A DNA stretch of 64,000 bases from Ramularia collo-cygni (Eukaryota; Ascomycota; Dothideomycetes; Mycosphaerellales; Mycosphaerellaceae): NCBI RefSeq assembly GCF_900074925.1, contig NW_019716255.1, forward strand, positions 2,700,287 to 2,764,286, written 5' to 3'. Positions 21,783 to 32,129 of the stretch are shown piece by piece. The notes beneath the pieces are model-generated. The model saw only the letters and a list, made by a program, of their open reading frames with translations, did not search any database and was not told the DNA's origin. Each line of letters begins with the position of its first letter. Positions within the stretch are counted from its first letter, which is position 1. The translations under genes and the position numbers were made by a program.

Positions 21783-23111
21783 ATGTCAACATCCCGCCCC
21801 GCTTCTCTCCGTAGCACCACATCCTCCACCCTTCTCCGCCCCGAAGACGCAATCTACTCTCCACCGCACCGCAGTTTGACCAACGCCTCCCGCAAGTCCC
21901 GACGAAACCGCTCCTCATCTCGCCGTCGCCGCGATAAACTCCCCACTTCCGCTTCCACACAATGGAAGAAACTGTTGTGGGTGAAGCAGCCATTCCCCGA
22001 TAATTACACCGATGAAGAGACTTTCCTGGATCACCTACAGAGAAATCCCAAATTGAGACCCTATGAATTCTGGCCATTGGTGGCTGATAGCACCATCATC
22101 GTGCAGCATTTATGCAGCGTAGTCATCTTCGTGTGTTGCTTCACAGGAATCAATCAGCAAAGAGTTGCGCCCGAGACGGTTGTGGGCTGGGCTACAGGTT
22201 GTACAGTTGCAGGGTGGGTATGGAGGGAATCTTGCTGGCAAGGACGGGAGCATCGTAATGAGAAAGACAAGGAAGAAAGCGAAGAAGATGGAGTGGGAGA
22301 ATCAGCGACTGAGGACCTTCTATCCCCTGCCTCGGATACCACGGAACTTGGTGGAGGAGGACTCAGCATCACGGATCTGCCGCCTCTGAAGGAAAATCTC
22401 CCTCCTCCTCTGAGCAGACATCATTCTCGCGCTCCCTCTGCGTCACCCACTTCCCCAGACTCTTTACCTCTTTCACATCCTTCATTCATGCCTCAATACA
22501 CATCCTACCCTTGTTCAAACTTCTCCCCACGAACAGCTTCCCGCCTCACAACAGCAAAGTCTTCAGTCCTGATCTACTGCTCCCTGCTTGGCCTCTCCCC
22601 AATCCTCAAGTCCCTCACGCGGAGCACCTCGCCGGACAGCATCTGGGCCATGTCTGCCTGGCTCATCGCACTCAATGTCTTCACTTTCGACTACGGAGCG
22701 GATGCATCAAGCAAGTTCCCTGCCAGTCTATCAACAAATGCCGCGTTGATGGCAAGCACAGTCCTGGCATCACGCCTACCGAGCACGACACATGTTTTCA
22801 GTCTCACTCTCTTCTCGATAGAAGTCTTTGGTCTATTCCCCGTCTTTCGGCGACATTTGAGAGAAGTGACATGGACAGGCCATCTTCTCCTCACAGTCAT
22901 TCTGGTCGTTGTAGCGAGTGCCGGCCTGGGAATGGCAGTCAGTGGGGGTGGAGCAGTCATGGCTGGAGTAGGAGTGATTCTGGGAGGAATGGTATGTTTG
23001 GGTGGCATGGGAGTTACGAGTTGGTGGTTGATTGGCTTGCAGAGGTATAAGAATGAGATCTATGGGCCTTGGGATCCTGCTCGGCCGGTTATTAGAGGAG
23101 GGTGGGATTGA
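21783..23111 (+). CDS. GPI2: GPI-GlcNAc transferase subunit Gpi2 (PIG-C)
   Basis: Intronless 442 aa membrane protein. Gpi2/PIG-C is a subunit of the ER enzyme that adds GlcNAc to phosphatidylinositol, the first step of GPI-anchor synthesis. The family signature is visible after a Ser/Arg-rich N-terminus: KKLLWVKQPFPDNYTDEETF (residues ~62-81), then a hydrophobic pair (residues ~100-150). A fungal-type acidic insert follows (~155-240), then a run of membrane segments from about residue 262 containing LLGLSPILKSLTRSTS and NVFTFDYG. The C-terminus ends with the typical N-E-x-x-GPWD-x-A motif. Confidence 0.93.
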   Translation: MSTSRPASLRSTTSSTLLRPEDAIYSPPHRSLTNASRKSRRNRSSSRRRRDKLPTSASTQWKKLLWVKQPFPDNYTDEETFLDHLQRNPKLRPYEFWPLVADSTIIVQHLCSVVIFVCCFTGINQQRVAPETVVGWATGCTVAGWVWRESCWQGREHRNEKDKEESEEDGVGESATEDLLSPASDTTELGGGGLSITDLPPLKENLPPPLSRHHSRAPSASPTSPDSLPLSHPSFMPQYTSYPCSNFSPRTASRLTTAKSSVLIYCSLLGLSPILKSLTRSTSPDSIWAMSAWLIALNVFTFDYGADASSKFPASLSTNAALMASTVLASRLPSTTHVFSLTLFSIEVFGLFPVFRRHLREVTWTGHLLLTVILVVVASAGLGMAVSGGGAVMAGVGVILGGMVCLGGMGVTSWWLIGLQRYKNEIYGPWDPARPVIRGGWD

Positions 23112-23293
23112 ACAACATCACGATTGAATGCACTGGAACGATTCTCGAACTTTCGAATGCATTTCGTTGGGTATCTCTCGCCTGCTCATTCGGATCGTAA
23201 GATCACGCTATGCTCGCCGCACTGCATGACTAGGACAGCCTGTTGACGTCCTCTCGGTCGTTTCTCCACAGTCCATTCCGTGAGAGACGAACT

Positions 23294-24763
23294 CTAAGCG
23301 CCAGAGGCATCAGAATCGTACTCATAACGTCTCTCCTGAACGAACGTCAATCGCTCGAACTTGCGCCGGAATCTCTCATGCTCGACCTGCTGCTCACGCC
23401 GCATCCACAGAAACTCCAGCACCTTCTGCATGCAGCAGTCGAAAGCCGTCTCGATGATTCCATCCTTGACTTGTCCAGCGCTGAAAGTTGGTGTGAGAGG
23501 CGGCTCGCCTTCCCAGACTTCCTGCTCCTCCGACTCGTCCTCGACCATCTCACCTTCCTCCATGCTGATGTCGTTACTCTCAACCTTCTTGACTTCAATG
23601 AAGCTGTCCTCGCTCCGATATCCCAACTCGTCCAGCTCGATGGTAGGGTGCTCCTCGAGGCGNTCGCCCAAGCTGTTCGGGTCGATGCGAGCAGGATCGT
23701 GTGGGACTGCGAGAAGCTCTCCCAGTGGCTCCTTGGACAGGACCCAGGATTTGGCTTCGGTGGCGAGGTGGATGAGGAGTTTCGGGTCGAGTTCGCTCTT
23801 GTGGGTGGTGATCTGTGGGCAGATGAGGGCCACGGCTTCGATTTGGCGAGAGAGATGCGGAGGGATGGTCTTATCGGCAATCCGCTTGTCTAGAGCTGCG
23901 AGGACGTGCTGGGCTCCATCGCCTGGAATCTACTGTCAGTGGAGAATGTGCAGGATGAGAATGGGAAGAACTCACCAATGGCGATGAAGTAGATGCGGGT
24001 TTGGTTGTTGATCATCCCCGGAAGGATGGTCTCGATGAAGGTGTTGACGTGCTCTCCGGCAGTCGTATGTCCTGTGAGATTGGAAAAGTCAGTGTGCTCT
24101 CCAGATCAGAAGAGGGGAATATCAAGCCAACTCACCCTCCAACTTATTCTCCACATCGATCTCGTCCGGGTACTCTTGTCCCTTGCTGCCCCGCTCGCCA
24201 TCATTCCAGCTCACCAGCGTCTTGGCCTTCTTTTCGCGGAAGCTGTAGTACAGCTGACCAGGATTGATGAAAATCAAGGCAGGAACGCCATTGTTCCCAT
24301 CCTCCTCCTTCAATCCCTGTCCGAATTCCTTGACCGCGCCCGCCAAACCCACGGCTGTTCCGCGCTTCAATGCATCCTCCCCGCGCACCAAACGCCAGGC
24401 GAACACGCCACAGTCCTGACTGGACTCTCCAACCACGATGATCACGTCACGAGAGGTCTGGACGGCACTTACCGCGTTCATGAGCACCGGAATGTGCTTT
24501 CCGGCCGGTTTGGCTGCTGAAAGCGTGTTTTCCGCCGTGATGTAGTGCTCCGTGATGCCGAATTCGCTCAATTTGAGCTTCATTTCACCGCGCATGGCCG
24601 TGTGGAAGGCTTCTTTGCGCCTGTCGTTGGTGCGGGCGTTGTTGGTGTGGAAGTATGCGAATGGGGCGCCCGTGTCGCCGATCAGGGGCTGGTTGGAGGC
24701 GCTGTAGGTGATGGGGGAGGGTGGGAAGGAGGGTTCGGGAGGGGTTTCGACGCAGCGGAACAT
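23294..24763 (-). CDS. Arb2-domain protein
   Basis: Three exons: 24763-24136, 24071-23976, 23922-23294; introns 64 and 53 bp, both GTGAGT donors. Product 450 aa. The Arb2 domain (about residues 1-330) is an alpha/beta-hydrolase-like fold first described in fission yeast Argonaute-binding protein 2 and in Hda1-class histone deacetylases. Supporting segments are IIVVGESSQDCGVFAWR, the NPGQLYYSFREKKAKTLVSW stretch and FIAIGDGAQHVL. The region from about residue 350 is acidic, then charged helices finish the protein. The start at 24763 is chosen because MFR begins the conserved part; an in-frame ATG 21 codons upstream is possible. N at 23663 hides one residue. Whether it acts in RNA silencing here is unknown. 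Confidence 0.8.
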
Positions 24764-25070
24764 CTTCAAAGGTGGATGTAAATTTTGAAAGCGTTTGGAA
24801 GCGACGAAGCTGTTTTGATCTCGCAAACCGCGCTAGTGTCACTAGTGGGAAAGTGAAGTAGGGGTCCAGCTCACTTTTTTTGCGCTTTCCGTTTGAGATG
24901 TGCTTTTCAGGNCTCTAGATCCCGTCAGTTTCGCAGAGTGGCTCGAGATGTGAGAGAGAGCGAAAGTCTCAGGTGTTTTGCAAGGCTTGGGCGTTTGTTA
25001 CGAATTTAGTCTGGTGTGAGGGGAAAAGGGGCGCTTGGTGGTAGGTGAATGTGGCTCACATCTGATTTTC
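24764..25070. other. intergenic, Arb2 gene upstream region
   Basis: Promoter side of the Arb2-domain gene leading into a repeat. No gene seen; N at 24912. Confidence 0.5.
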
Positions 25071-25328
25071 GATTTCGCTCTCTACTACGTTCGAGACCAC
25101 TTTGCGAAGCTAGAGGATCCCAAACGCATATAAACCCGATTCAGAATAGAGAGCTAAGTTTCCAGATTTGTGGCCGATGTCATACATTCCTCTTTACTCG
25201 ATTTCGCTCCCCGCTGCATTCAAGACCACAATGCTAGCTTGGAGGATCTCAGAGGAGGCATATAATCCTGATTCAGAATAGAGAGCTCAATTTCCAGATT
25301 TGTTGCGGATTTTATACATTCCTCTTTG
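25071..25328. repeat. two diverged 129-bp direct repeats
   Basis: Unit 1 25071-25199 and unit 2 25200-25328 both start GATTTCGCTC and end near CATACATTCCTCTTT-like sequence. Differences are largely C/T and G/A transitions, the pattern left by repeat-induced point mutation in ascomycetes. Poorer copies of the middle part (AAGTTGGAGGT) recur near 26419 and 26602. Confidence 0.75.
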
Positions 25329-25332
25329 CGAG

Positions 25333-25354
25333 CTTCAATTTTAAAAAATTGAAG
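25333..25354. repeat. 10-bp perfect hairpin at repeat boundary
   Basis: CTTCAATTTT, a 2-bp spacer AA, then AAAATTGAAG. It sits exactly between the direct repeats and the open frame beginning at 25373. It may be an element boundary or a cruciform-forming site. Confidence 0.6.
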
Positions 25355-25372
25355 AGGCGACCTCTAGTGTGG

Positions 25373-25861
25373 ATGGAAACGTCGTTCACAGAAAGCGGGC
25401 AGCTGCCGCCAACCCGGCATGAGCCACGCGACGCTCTGAGAGCACAGCATGGACAACAAGAAGCTCACATAACCAACCGGCAGGGCCCCGATCCGACTCT
25501 AGTGCACGATTCGGAGTTCAATGCCCGGTCGGTATACGGGGATCCCGCGACGTTGCCCACGGGTCAAGAATACAACCGGCAAACACACGACTACCGCATG
25601 TGTGCTCCCAACCCTCAGCTTCGTTCGCGGTTGGACTGGCGGGATACTGCAAGGGCGGCAACTCAATACGCTGGCGTGCGGACTGAAGGCGATCCCCGTT
25701 ATAGTGACTTCGAGTTTTCGCGACTTACAACCGAGACGGATTACAACTGGGTGCTACGCTCATATACACCGAGAAAACTTCCTTCACAGACGCAAAACAG
25801 CCAAGACACGAAGCAACAAAGAAGCCGTTCGAGAAGGAGATCTAACCATACGCTCCGATGA
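25373..25861 (+). CDS. orphan hydrophilic protein in repeat region
   Basis: Open frame of 162 codons from the first ATG. The product is hydrophilic, rich in Arg, Gln, Thr and Asp, with a basic Ser/Arg tail (RSRSRRRS). No domain is recognised. It starts 18 bp after the hairpin and sits amid diverged repeats, so it could be part of a decayed mobile element (a gag-like fragment is possible) or a chance frame. Low confidence. Confidence 0.3.
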   Translation: METSFTESGQLPPTRHEPRDALRAQHGQQEAHITNRQGPDPTLVHDSEFNARSVYGDPATLPTGQEYNRQTHDYRMCAPNPQLRSRLDWRDTARAATQYAGVRTEGDPRYSDFEFSRLTTETDYNWVLRSYTPRKLPSQTQNSQDTKQQRSRSRRRSNHTLR

Positions 25862-26819
25862 AAAAGCACCGTAGCTAGTAAACCGAAGAGAATGCGTCTT
25901 CGTAGTTTAGAGGTAATGGACACTACTTATGGGATGGATGGCAGATAGTACTTTCAACTACGGCGTCGCTACCCTAACCTAAGCGACAGCGATAAAGGGA
26001 AGCCATACAAGTGGCAGTCCCACTACAGCCCCTTGAATTGCCCGTGTCTCTACGGAATAATAGTCTCCTATAAACTGCCCGCCTGCACTCTTAGGTGTTC
26101 GATAATAATACTACTCGGTCTCTCTCGCTCTCGGTAGGCTGTCTGTGGATTCGGTTGAGCTATGTGAAAATGTCGGGAAGACGGTCCTGACAACCAAGAC
26201 TTGACTTCTTCGCCAGCTCATCGAGTTGTTCCGAGTACTATCCCCCCCTATGTTAACATCTAGTCCAGCCTCGCTTGGTTTGGAACGCCTTAGAGAAGGA
26301 GTGGTGGACTAAAGCCGGTGCATTACAGCCGTTCTTACTTCATTCTGAACTCTGTACATTACATCCACCTGTACGCATTATCACCACCTTACATTATACG
26401 CCTTTTCATCTGCCTTGCTAAGTTGGAGGTATACCGCTCTCGGATAGAATCGAGAGGGATAATTTTCAATTTGAGGCGGTTTCTCTACGTCTATCTTTGA
26501 GTAGGCTTGTGATGGCTGAGTGGGGCGTCTATTACGTTTGAGAGCAAGTCACATCTACTTCTCAGCTGCACGATCTCCCCTGAATATCGAACCGCCCTGC
26601 CAAGTTGGAGGTTCCTATCCGCACAAAGGCCAACCACAGAACAAATCATAGAATCCTAGATTTATGAAGGCTTTACATTCTTCTTCACCTACGAACATCG
26701 CCCATCAAACTTCTCCCTAAACCATCTCCACAACCCTCTCCTCCCTAACCCTCTCCAATCCATCCCCAACATCAAAGAATTCCGAAGAAGAAGCAGACCG
26801 CCCCTCACTCCCACAATCC
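25862..26819. other. repeat-rich spacer
   Basis: No gene seen. It contains diverged pieces of the 129-bp repeat near 26400-26470 and 26590-26690. At about 25899-25909, TAGTTTAGAGG fits an RNA polymerase III A-box, but no B-box follows at tRNA spacing. Confidence 0.5.
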
Positions 26820-28484
26820 TCAGCAACAGCCAGCCTCATCAAGCTCATCATCCTCCTCCTCATAACTCCCAGAAATCTTCTGCTTCCCCGTTTCGGGAAT
26901 CACATAAATGGTCTTCGGGCGCGACAACACGGCACTATTCCTTCGATGGCTTGGTTCGACGATATCCTGTTGTCCCTCATTATGAATCGCTTGGTCATAG
27001 AGAGGGAATGCCCCACAAGGCTCAAATGTCGTCGCCGGTAATGTCTCCTCGCCGATACTGCGTTTATGTCCGAATGCTCGAGATTCTGACTGTTCCTCTG
27101 CCACGACAGGGAGTATTGCCGGTTGGGAATCTCTTCGAGAGTAGAATCGTGCATTACCACTCACGGCCGAAACGGAGAGATTTCGAAGGGTTTCCTGCCA
27201 TGCTTCGTTGTCCTGAGCATCGATGGTNACTGTTCCGCTTTCGACTGGAGGAATTGAGATCCAGGGTTCGTCATCGTTCATCTCGATGAAGATGGATTTT
27301 CGGTGTCGTTGAGGGTATGTCGCGATGATATCGACGGCCATATCCACCGAGTTGTGGACTTCGTGCGTACCCGCTGAGAAGTCCTGGACGCGGACTTGGT
27401 GGACTTGGAGGTCGGAGGTGACGAATGGGGCGGGAAATAGGTCGGATGGAAGGCTCTCTTGTGGGATTGTCGAACATTCTTCCACCAGAGTCGGCGAGCG
27501 GGAGTCGTCGTCTTGGGAGTCGTCGTATTCTGCGTCGGTCGCTAATGGATTTTTGTCTTGAAGATCCNAGCATAGTTCTTCTGGATCCTCTACGATGGCA
27601 GAGGAATACTGCGCCTCAGCGCAACGATCGATTGTGAATCCCTGAGATCCGTTCCCAGAGCAGCTGGACTTGCTCTGGCAATCATTGATGTCAGGCGTGG
27701 TGATATCAGTACCCGTGCTGTCCCACCGAGAACTCCGTCGATCAAAGATGGAAGATCCCTTTCTTTGCACCGAGCTTCCCGTAGAGCTGATAGCAGACTG
27801 AACGCTACTATCAGAAGTCCGAGAAACTTTGGTGTCGATCTTGCGAGGATATCCGGCGGTGAGGTGTGCAACCTGTGCAGATCCATAGCAAGTTCCTCTT
27901 TCCAACGAGGAAGAAGATGAATTAGAATTCCTCGCAACATACCCGGATGCTCTCTCCCTCGCAACATTCGAGTACGCAGAACAGCCCGGGCGGTGCTTTC
28001 CTCCTCCTCCTCGTCGGTCTTCATTTTCAGAATCCGAATCGTTCGTCCTCTTTGCCGAAGTTCGTGTGGGAGCGTTGTGCTTGTCATACAGACTCAGCGA
28101 GCTGCTTCTGCTCCGGCCGGGAACAGCACTAGGACTGAGCTCCCTCTCAGTAATCCTGCCTTTCCTGGCGGCATCTCTTGAGCTGCCGATGTTGAAGTCA
28201 AAGGTATTCATTCCCAACCGCGCAGCATTTGGGTGGACGTGTTCGGCTGTTGCTCGCCATATCTCTACATTGGAGACTTGAGGTGGAGCAGGTGCGGCCT
28301 TTTTTCGAGAGAGTTTCTGAGCTAGACCACCTAGGAGGGATGTGCCCTTTCGTTTCTGGGTATGTTTTGGGTTGGGGATGGATTGGCTCTGTGGAATCGA
28401 TGTTGGGTCATGGCTTGGAGTGGCTGGGACAGTAGGGGTGGATGATAGCCAGACCGGATCGTGGATTGGATTTGCAGGAAACAT
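26820..28484 (-). CDS. unrecognised, mostly disordered protein
   Basis: Intronless 554 aa protein, start ATG at 28484. No domain recognised. A proline/serine-rich N-terminus (residues 1-55) leads to a basic patch, GTSLLGGLAQKLSRKK, near residue 47. A short conserved-looking stretch follows, EIWRATAEHVHPNAARLGMN (about 73-92). The rest is Ser/Arg/Asp-rich and likely disordered, with many potential phosphorylation sites and an acidic end EEEDDELDEAG. Two N bases (27228, 27569) hide one residue each. It lies between two repeat-rich spacers. It may be a lineage-restricted regulatory protein. Confidence 0.6.
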   Translation of the reverse strand: MFPANPIHDPVWLSSTPTVPATPSHDPTSIPQSQSIPNPKHTQKRKGTSLLGGLAQKLSRKKAAPAPPQVSNVEIWRATAEHVHPNAARLGMNTFDFNIGSSRDAARKGRITERELSPSAVPGRSRSSSLSLYDKHNAPTRTSAKRTNDSDSENEDRRGGGGKHRPGCSAYSNVARERASGYVARNSNSSSSSLERGTCYGSAQVAHLTAGYPRKIDTKVSRTSDSSVQSAISSTGSSVQRKGSSIFDRRSSRWDSTGTDITTPDINDCQSKSSCSGNGSQGFTIDRCAEAQYSSAIVEDPEELCXDLQDKNPLATDAEYDDSQDDDSRSPTLVEECSTIPQESLPSDLFPAPFVTSDLQVHQVRVQDFSAGTHEVHNSVDMAVDIIATYPQRHRKSIFIEMNDDEPWISIPPVESGTXTIDAQDNEAWQETLRNLSVSAVSGNARFYSRRDSQPAILPVVAEEQSESRAFGHKRSIGEETLPATTFEPCGAFPLYDQAIHNEGQQDIVEPSHRRNSAVLSRPKTIYVIPETGKQKISGSYEEEDDELDEAGCC

Positions 28485-30571
28485 CGCTGAGACTCAAGGG
28501 GTGGTGAAGAAGGGTTGTTCTTCCTGTGACACTAGCTGATGTGTGATGGATGTGTGATCAGTACCGGTGGAATACCGCACTGTAGATGGACCAAGAAGCT
28601 CAGCCCCGGGAAACGTGACCAGTTGAGTTGAGAAGCTTGGTTGGTCTGGGGGGGCGAGTGCCCGTGTTTGAAGATGTCGTAGCAGACCTGCCCGCAGAAC
28701 AAGTTCCAAGGTTAGGATCGTGAGTGCAATGTGGTAATCTGGTATGTTGTTTTTCAAAAGAGAGGGTGGTTGTAAGCACACTGTGGGCGAAATTGAATTG
28801 TACCCAAAGGTTCATAAAAGGAACAGGATTGCGAATGAAGATAGAAAACGAGAGGTCTAGGAACCTGACGAGGTCTGTGACATGTGCAAAACCAGTACTT
28901 GTAGACATTCAACCAAGCGTTTCCTTGATTGATCAGCAATGAATGTGCTTTGTTTTGTTGACCCCCTGAGATGGACTGTGTGTCCAACAAGATGTCGACA
29001 TGATGACCTTCCACTGGGATGTAGACGGAGTATCTGCTCGCTTGGCGTGTCTTTGTTGACTTCTTCGGTTGAGAGTAGAGGTCAGACAAGTTAGTCTGTA
29101 CCGCACTCACGAGTCAATGACTGTCGTCGGTAGGACCTGCCAGTTGATTGTGTCTCCACAGTCGCTAGAGGATGTCAGCAATGTCAATTTCCACCCACAG
29201 CTTTTCAAGGTCAACAGTACCCTTGCTCATCTCTATCATCATCATTGGATGATTGTACTGGTCCGCTAATGGAAGAACGACGGAGGAAACACTTTTGTAC
29301 TGGCGAACACTGAACAAAACTCATTGAAAAGAGTCTGCGTGGGTCCAAGCTCTATTTTCTACCATATACATCTTCCTCATAATTGGATGAATTTACTGGC
29401 GTACTAATGGCAGAACGACGGAAGAAACAGTCTAACAGTATCCATCCACTCTAACGAACAGATTGAAATCCACATCTGATCATTGGATAGATATATTGGC
29501 CCGCTAATGGCAGTCAACGGGGGGAAACAGACTTGTACCAGCGAAATTGAACACAAGTTATTGAAAAGAATCTGCTTGGGTTCAACCTACTATACATCTT
29601 CGTTGTCCTTTTTGAACCAAGAAGGTGATGTCCATCCACTCTAACAAAACATAATGAAATGCGCATTTGATCATTGGATTAATGTACTGGTCCGCTAATG
29701 GCAGTCAACGGGGGGAAACAGATTGTACCAGCGAAAATTGAACAAAAATTTCGAATATTAGATATCAGTCATTGAGAAGAGTCTACCTTAGTTCCGAGCT
29801 AGAGTTTTTCCAGTCTCCATTCTTTTCTTCTTTCTCGATGTAGTAGTAGTACGCTCTCCGCCACTACCTACCCGTGGGATGCTCCTCGTAATGACTCGAA
29901 GCGCTTCAATATGATTGAGCGAAAGGTGTGGGACGTTAGAGAATGTCCCTTGAGGTTTACTTGCAAATGGCATATGATCGACGATGATGCCTTTCTTAGG
30001 GAGCAGTCATTGACCATTTGTTGGCCGGTGATTGGAACACTGCTTGATGATGAGATTTGGAGTTTCTTCCGTCTGGGCTAGGAAAGTTCGGTTCTGTGAT
30101 TTTACACTCAGAGTCTTTCAAGTTTCGCGGGACTTGTCAATGCATGATGCGTCCCTGATTACTTGGACGTGTCGTTGACGAGGTAAAGGTCAGCTTTGAG
30201 ACGCAATCGTGGCATTTGGTGCTGGATGGTGCGGGGTGATATCGTTGTTCGACTTTTGGGAAGAATGATTATCCGGCATAGGTTGATTGTCTGACAACTG
30301 GCCTCTGATGATTCGCACCGTACCCCCCGGGTTGAAAGCTTTCGGTCCCTTCAGTGGGAGATGTAGCGTGAAGATCCGCCACAAGCTGGGTTTAGTGTAT
30401 TGCGTGGCCGCATGATCCTTCCAGCTCGGCCTCAGTCCGGTGCTTGTCATCCATACGGTGAGAAGTCCGTATGTTGAGGCTACCCCTGATGCAAGCTACA
30501 TCTGCGTCATGCGTTCCAGAGACTGCCAATCGAATATGAGCAGGTTGAAGAGGGGCGAGGTGAGGATTCCA
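28485..30571. other. 2.1 kb spacer with tandem repeat array
   Basis: No supportable gene. The frames at 28600-29110 on the minus strand lack a good start or domain. The main content is the repeat array at 29242-29760. Downstream is the 3' end of LIP2. Confidence 0.5.
29242..29760. repeat. four-copy degenerate repeat array
   Basis: A segment reading TCATTGGAT, then TACTGGYCCGCTAATGGCAG and ACGG recurs at about 29242, 29380, 29480 and 29671. Each copy is followed by GGAAACA. Three copies (first, third, fourth) continue into GTACYRGCGAA and then TTGAA. A second shared block, TCCATCCACTCTAAC, occurs at about 29440 and 29627. Period is irregular (about 100-190 bp). Confidence 0.75.
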
Positions 30572-31297
30572 TCACACATCTCCCTCGGCCAGCCTCACCA
30601 CCCCATCAACCCCCAACCTCTCCCCCAGCACCCTCACAAACTCCTCCCCAACCCCCTCGACACTCAACCCTTCCACCCTCGCCCCCTCTCCAACAAGACA
30701 TCCCGGCCCTTTCCCCTCCAACCCACACCCAACAATCCTCCTCAACCACGCCATTGGCTCGTCAGTAACATTCAACCCAACACCATGACTCGTAACATTC
30801 CTCCTCAAATGCACCCCCACAGCACAGATTTTCCTCTCGCCATCCGTCGTCCAGACTCCCGGATTCTCCGTCGTGATTCCCTTGACATCGTACTTGGCTA
30901 GAACATCCATGACGGTATTCTCCAGCAATCGCANATAACAGCGAGGAGTGAGATTGTGACGTTTGAGATCTATAATGGGATAGGCGATTAATTGTCCGGG
31001 TCCATGAAAAGTGGTTTGGNCACCTCGGAGGGCTTCGATGAATTCTGCTTGGCGGTTGTTGGTGAATGGGGCGGTGAGATATTGTCTTTGGGAGTCTGTG
31101 ACGGTGCCGATTTCACGACGACCACAGGTGTAGACCGGGTGGAATTGGGCGGTGAGGACTGTGGGAGGGATTGGAGGGTTTGTGTTGGGGGAGGCTTTGT
31201 GGGCTAGGAAAGCTGAGACGAGGGATTGTTGGAGAGTGGCGGCGTGAGTGTAGGATGTTGGAGAGGGGAGGGGGATGTGGCGGAGGAGGATGGCCAT
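30572..31297 (-). CDS. LIP2: lipoyl(octanoyl) transferase LipB/Lip2
   Basis: Intronless, 241 aa. Transfers octanoate from acyl carrier protein to lipoyl domains in mitochondria, the first step of lipoic acid attachment. Family motifs are clear: HPVYTCGRRE (~residues 53-62), the TFHGPGQLIAYPI substrate loop (~96-108), GVWT-x-x-G-x-x-KICAVGVHL with the conserved Lys (~145-161), and HGVGLNV. The catalytic Cys should be in RRIVGCGLEGK (~191). Two N bases (30934, 31020) each obscure one residue, the second within the RGG motif. The N-terminus is short and weakly basic. Divergent from POP7, 187 bp apart. Confidence 0.93.
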   Translation of the reverse strand: MAILLRHIPLPSPTSYTHAATLQQSLVSAFLAHKASPNTNPPIPPTVLTAQFHPVYTCGRREIGTVTDSQRQYLTAPFTNNRQAEFIEALRGXQTTFHGPGQLIAYPIIDLKRHNLTPRCYXRLLENTVMDVLAKYDVKGITTENPGVWTTDGERKICAVGVHLRRNVTSHGVGLNVTDEPMAWLRRIVGCGLEGKGPGCLVGEGARVEGLSVEGVGEEFVRVLGERLGVDGVVRLAEGDV

Positions 31298-31484
31298 GAT
31301 TATGTGAGGGATATGGCTGGATGATATGTAGGATGTGGTGTATATATATATCGTGAAGTTGAAATGTCGACGGAGCTGTGTCCGTGTGGCTTGTCGATCT
31401 TTTGTCGATCGGGACGTCTATTTCCAGCTATACTCCTCCAACCATCAACTATATCAACATCGTCCACATTGACAAGACGGCATC
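31298..31484. promoter_or_regulatory. bidirectional promoter LIP2/POP7
   Basis: 187 bp separate the divergent start codons. A TATATATATATA tract at about 31340-31351 is the only obvious core element. Both genes probably share this region. Confidence 0.55.
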
Positions 31485-32129
31485 ATGGCCACATCGACGC
31501 CGACCCCGAAGAACTCCAAAAATGAACACCACAAGAAGGACCGGAATAAACGAGCACCGCTCCCCTCCAACGCGCGGATTCAAAAGCGACCCATCCTCCA
31601 CGCTCCACTCCCATCGCCCTACACTTCCGCCGCGTCCGCCAAGACCATCTATCTTTCCGCCCGCACGCCCTTCATGTCGGCCATTAAACGCTGCGAGAAA
31701 CTCCTGCAGCTCTCCGAAAAGCGTCTAGTACAAGCGGCAACTACTGCTGCCAAATCGTCCCGCCGGCGGAATCAAGATGACTCCATCTCGGAAATTGCAG
31801 CTGCGGCGGAGAGGATCAAGCGGCGTGGTCGTGGGGAGGAGGTGGTGTTCAAGGCTTCGGGAAAGGCGATTGGAAAGGGATTGCAGGTGGGATGTTGGTT
31901 TCAGGAGAGGGATGGGCTGTACAATGTTCGCTTGCAGACGGGGACTGCGGGGGTGGTGGATGGGATTGAGTATGATGAGGGGGAGGGGGATGAGGAGAAG
32001 GAGCGAGGAGATGGTGAGAAGAGGGAGGGTGGAGATGGCGAGAAGAGGGAGGAAGTGGAAGCGGAAGATGGGCCCGAGGCGAGGATTCGGCAGATCAGTG
32101 TGCTGGAGGTCTATGTCAGTTTGAAGTGA
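31485..32129 (+). CDS. POP7: RNase P/MRP subunit Pop7 (Rpp20, Alba-like)
   Basis: Intronless 214 aa protein. Pop7/Rpp20 is a small Alba-fold subunit of nuclear RNase P and RNase MRP, enzymes that process pre-tRNA and pre-rRNA. The Alba core is seen as TIYLSARTPFMSAIKRCEKLLQ (split here as TIYLSARTPF and MSAIKRCEKLL, ~residues 54-75). It continues as a Lys/Arg-rich helix and EEVVFKASGKAIGKGLQVGCWF (EEVVFKASGKAIGKG, ~118-132), then the last strand ISVLEVYVSLK. The N-terminus is basic, and a Glu/Gly/Arg low-complexity insert (~165-200) precedes the last strand. That insert is longer than I would expect from yeast Pop7. Confidence 0.85.
   Translation: MATSTPTPKNSKNEHHKKDRNKRAPLPSNARIQKRPILHAPLPSPYTSAASAKTIYLSARTPFMSAIKRCEKLLQLSEKRLVQAATTAAKSSRRRNQDDSISEIAAAAERIKRRGRGEEVVFKASGKAIGKGLQVGCWFQERDGLYNVRLQTGTAGVVDGIEYDEGEGDEEKERGDGEKREGGDGEKREEVEAEDGPEARIRQISVLEVYVSLK

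Noticed and set aside
23243..23987. Two long plus-strand frames over the Arb2-domain gene
   Set aside because: Antisense to exon 3, with no independent signals.
28600..29110. Minus-strand frames of 102-118 codons upstream of the disordered protein gene
   Set aside because: The longer one lacks an ATG and has a stop just upstream; neither shows a domain.
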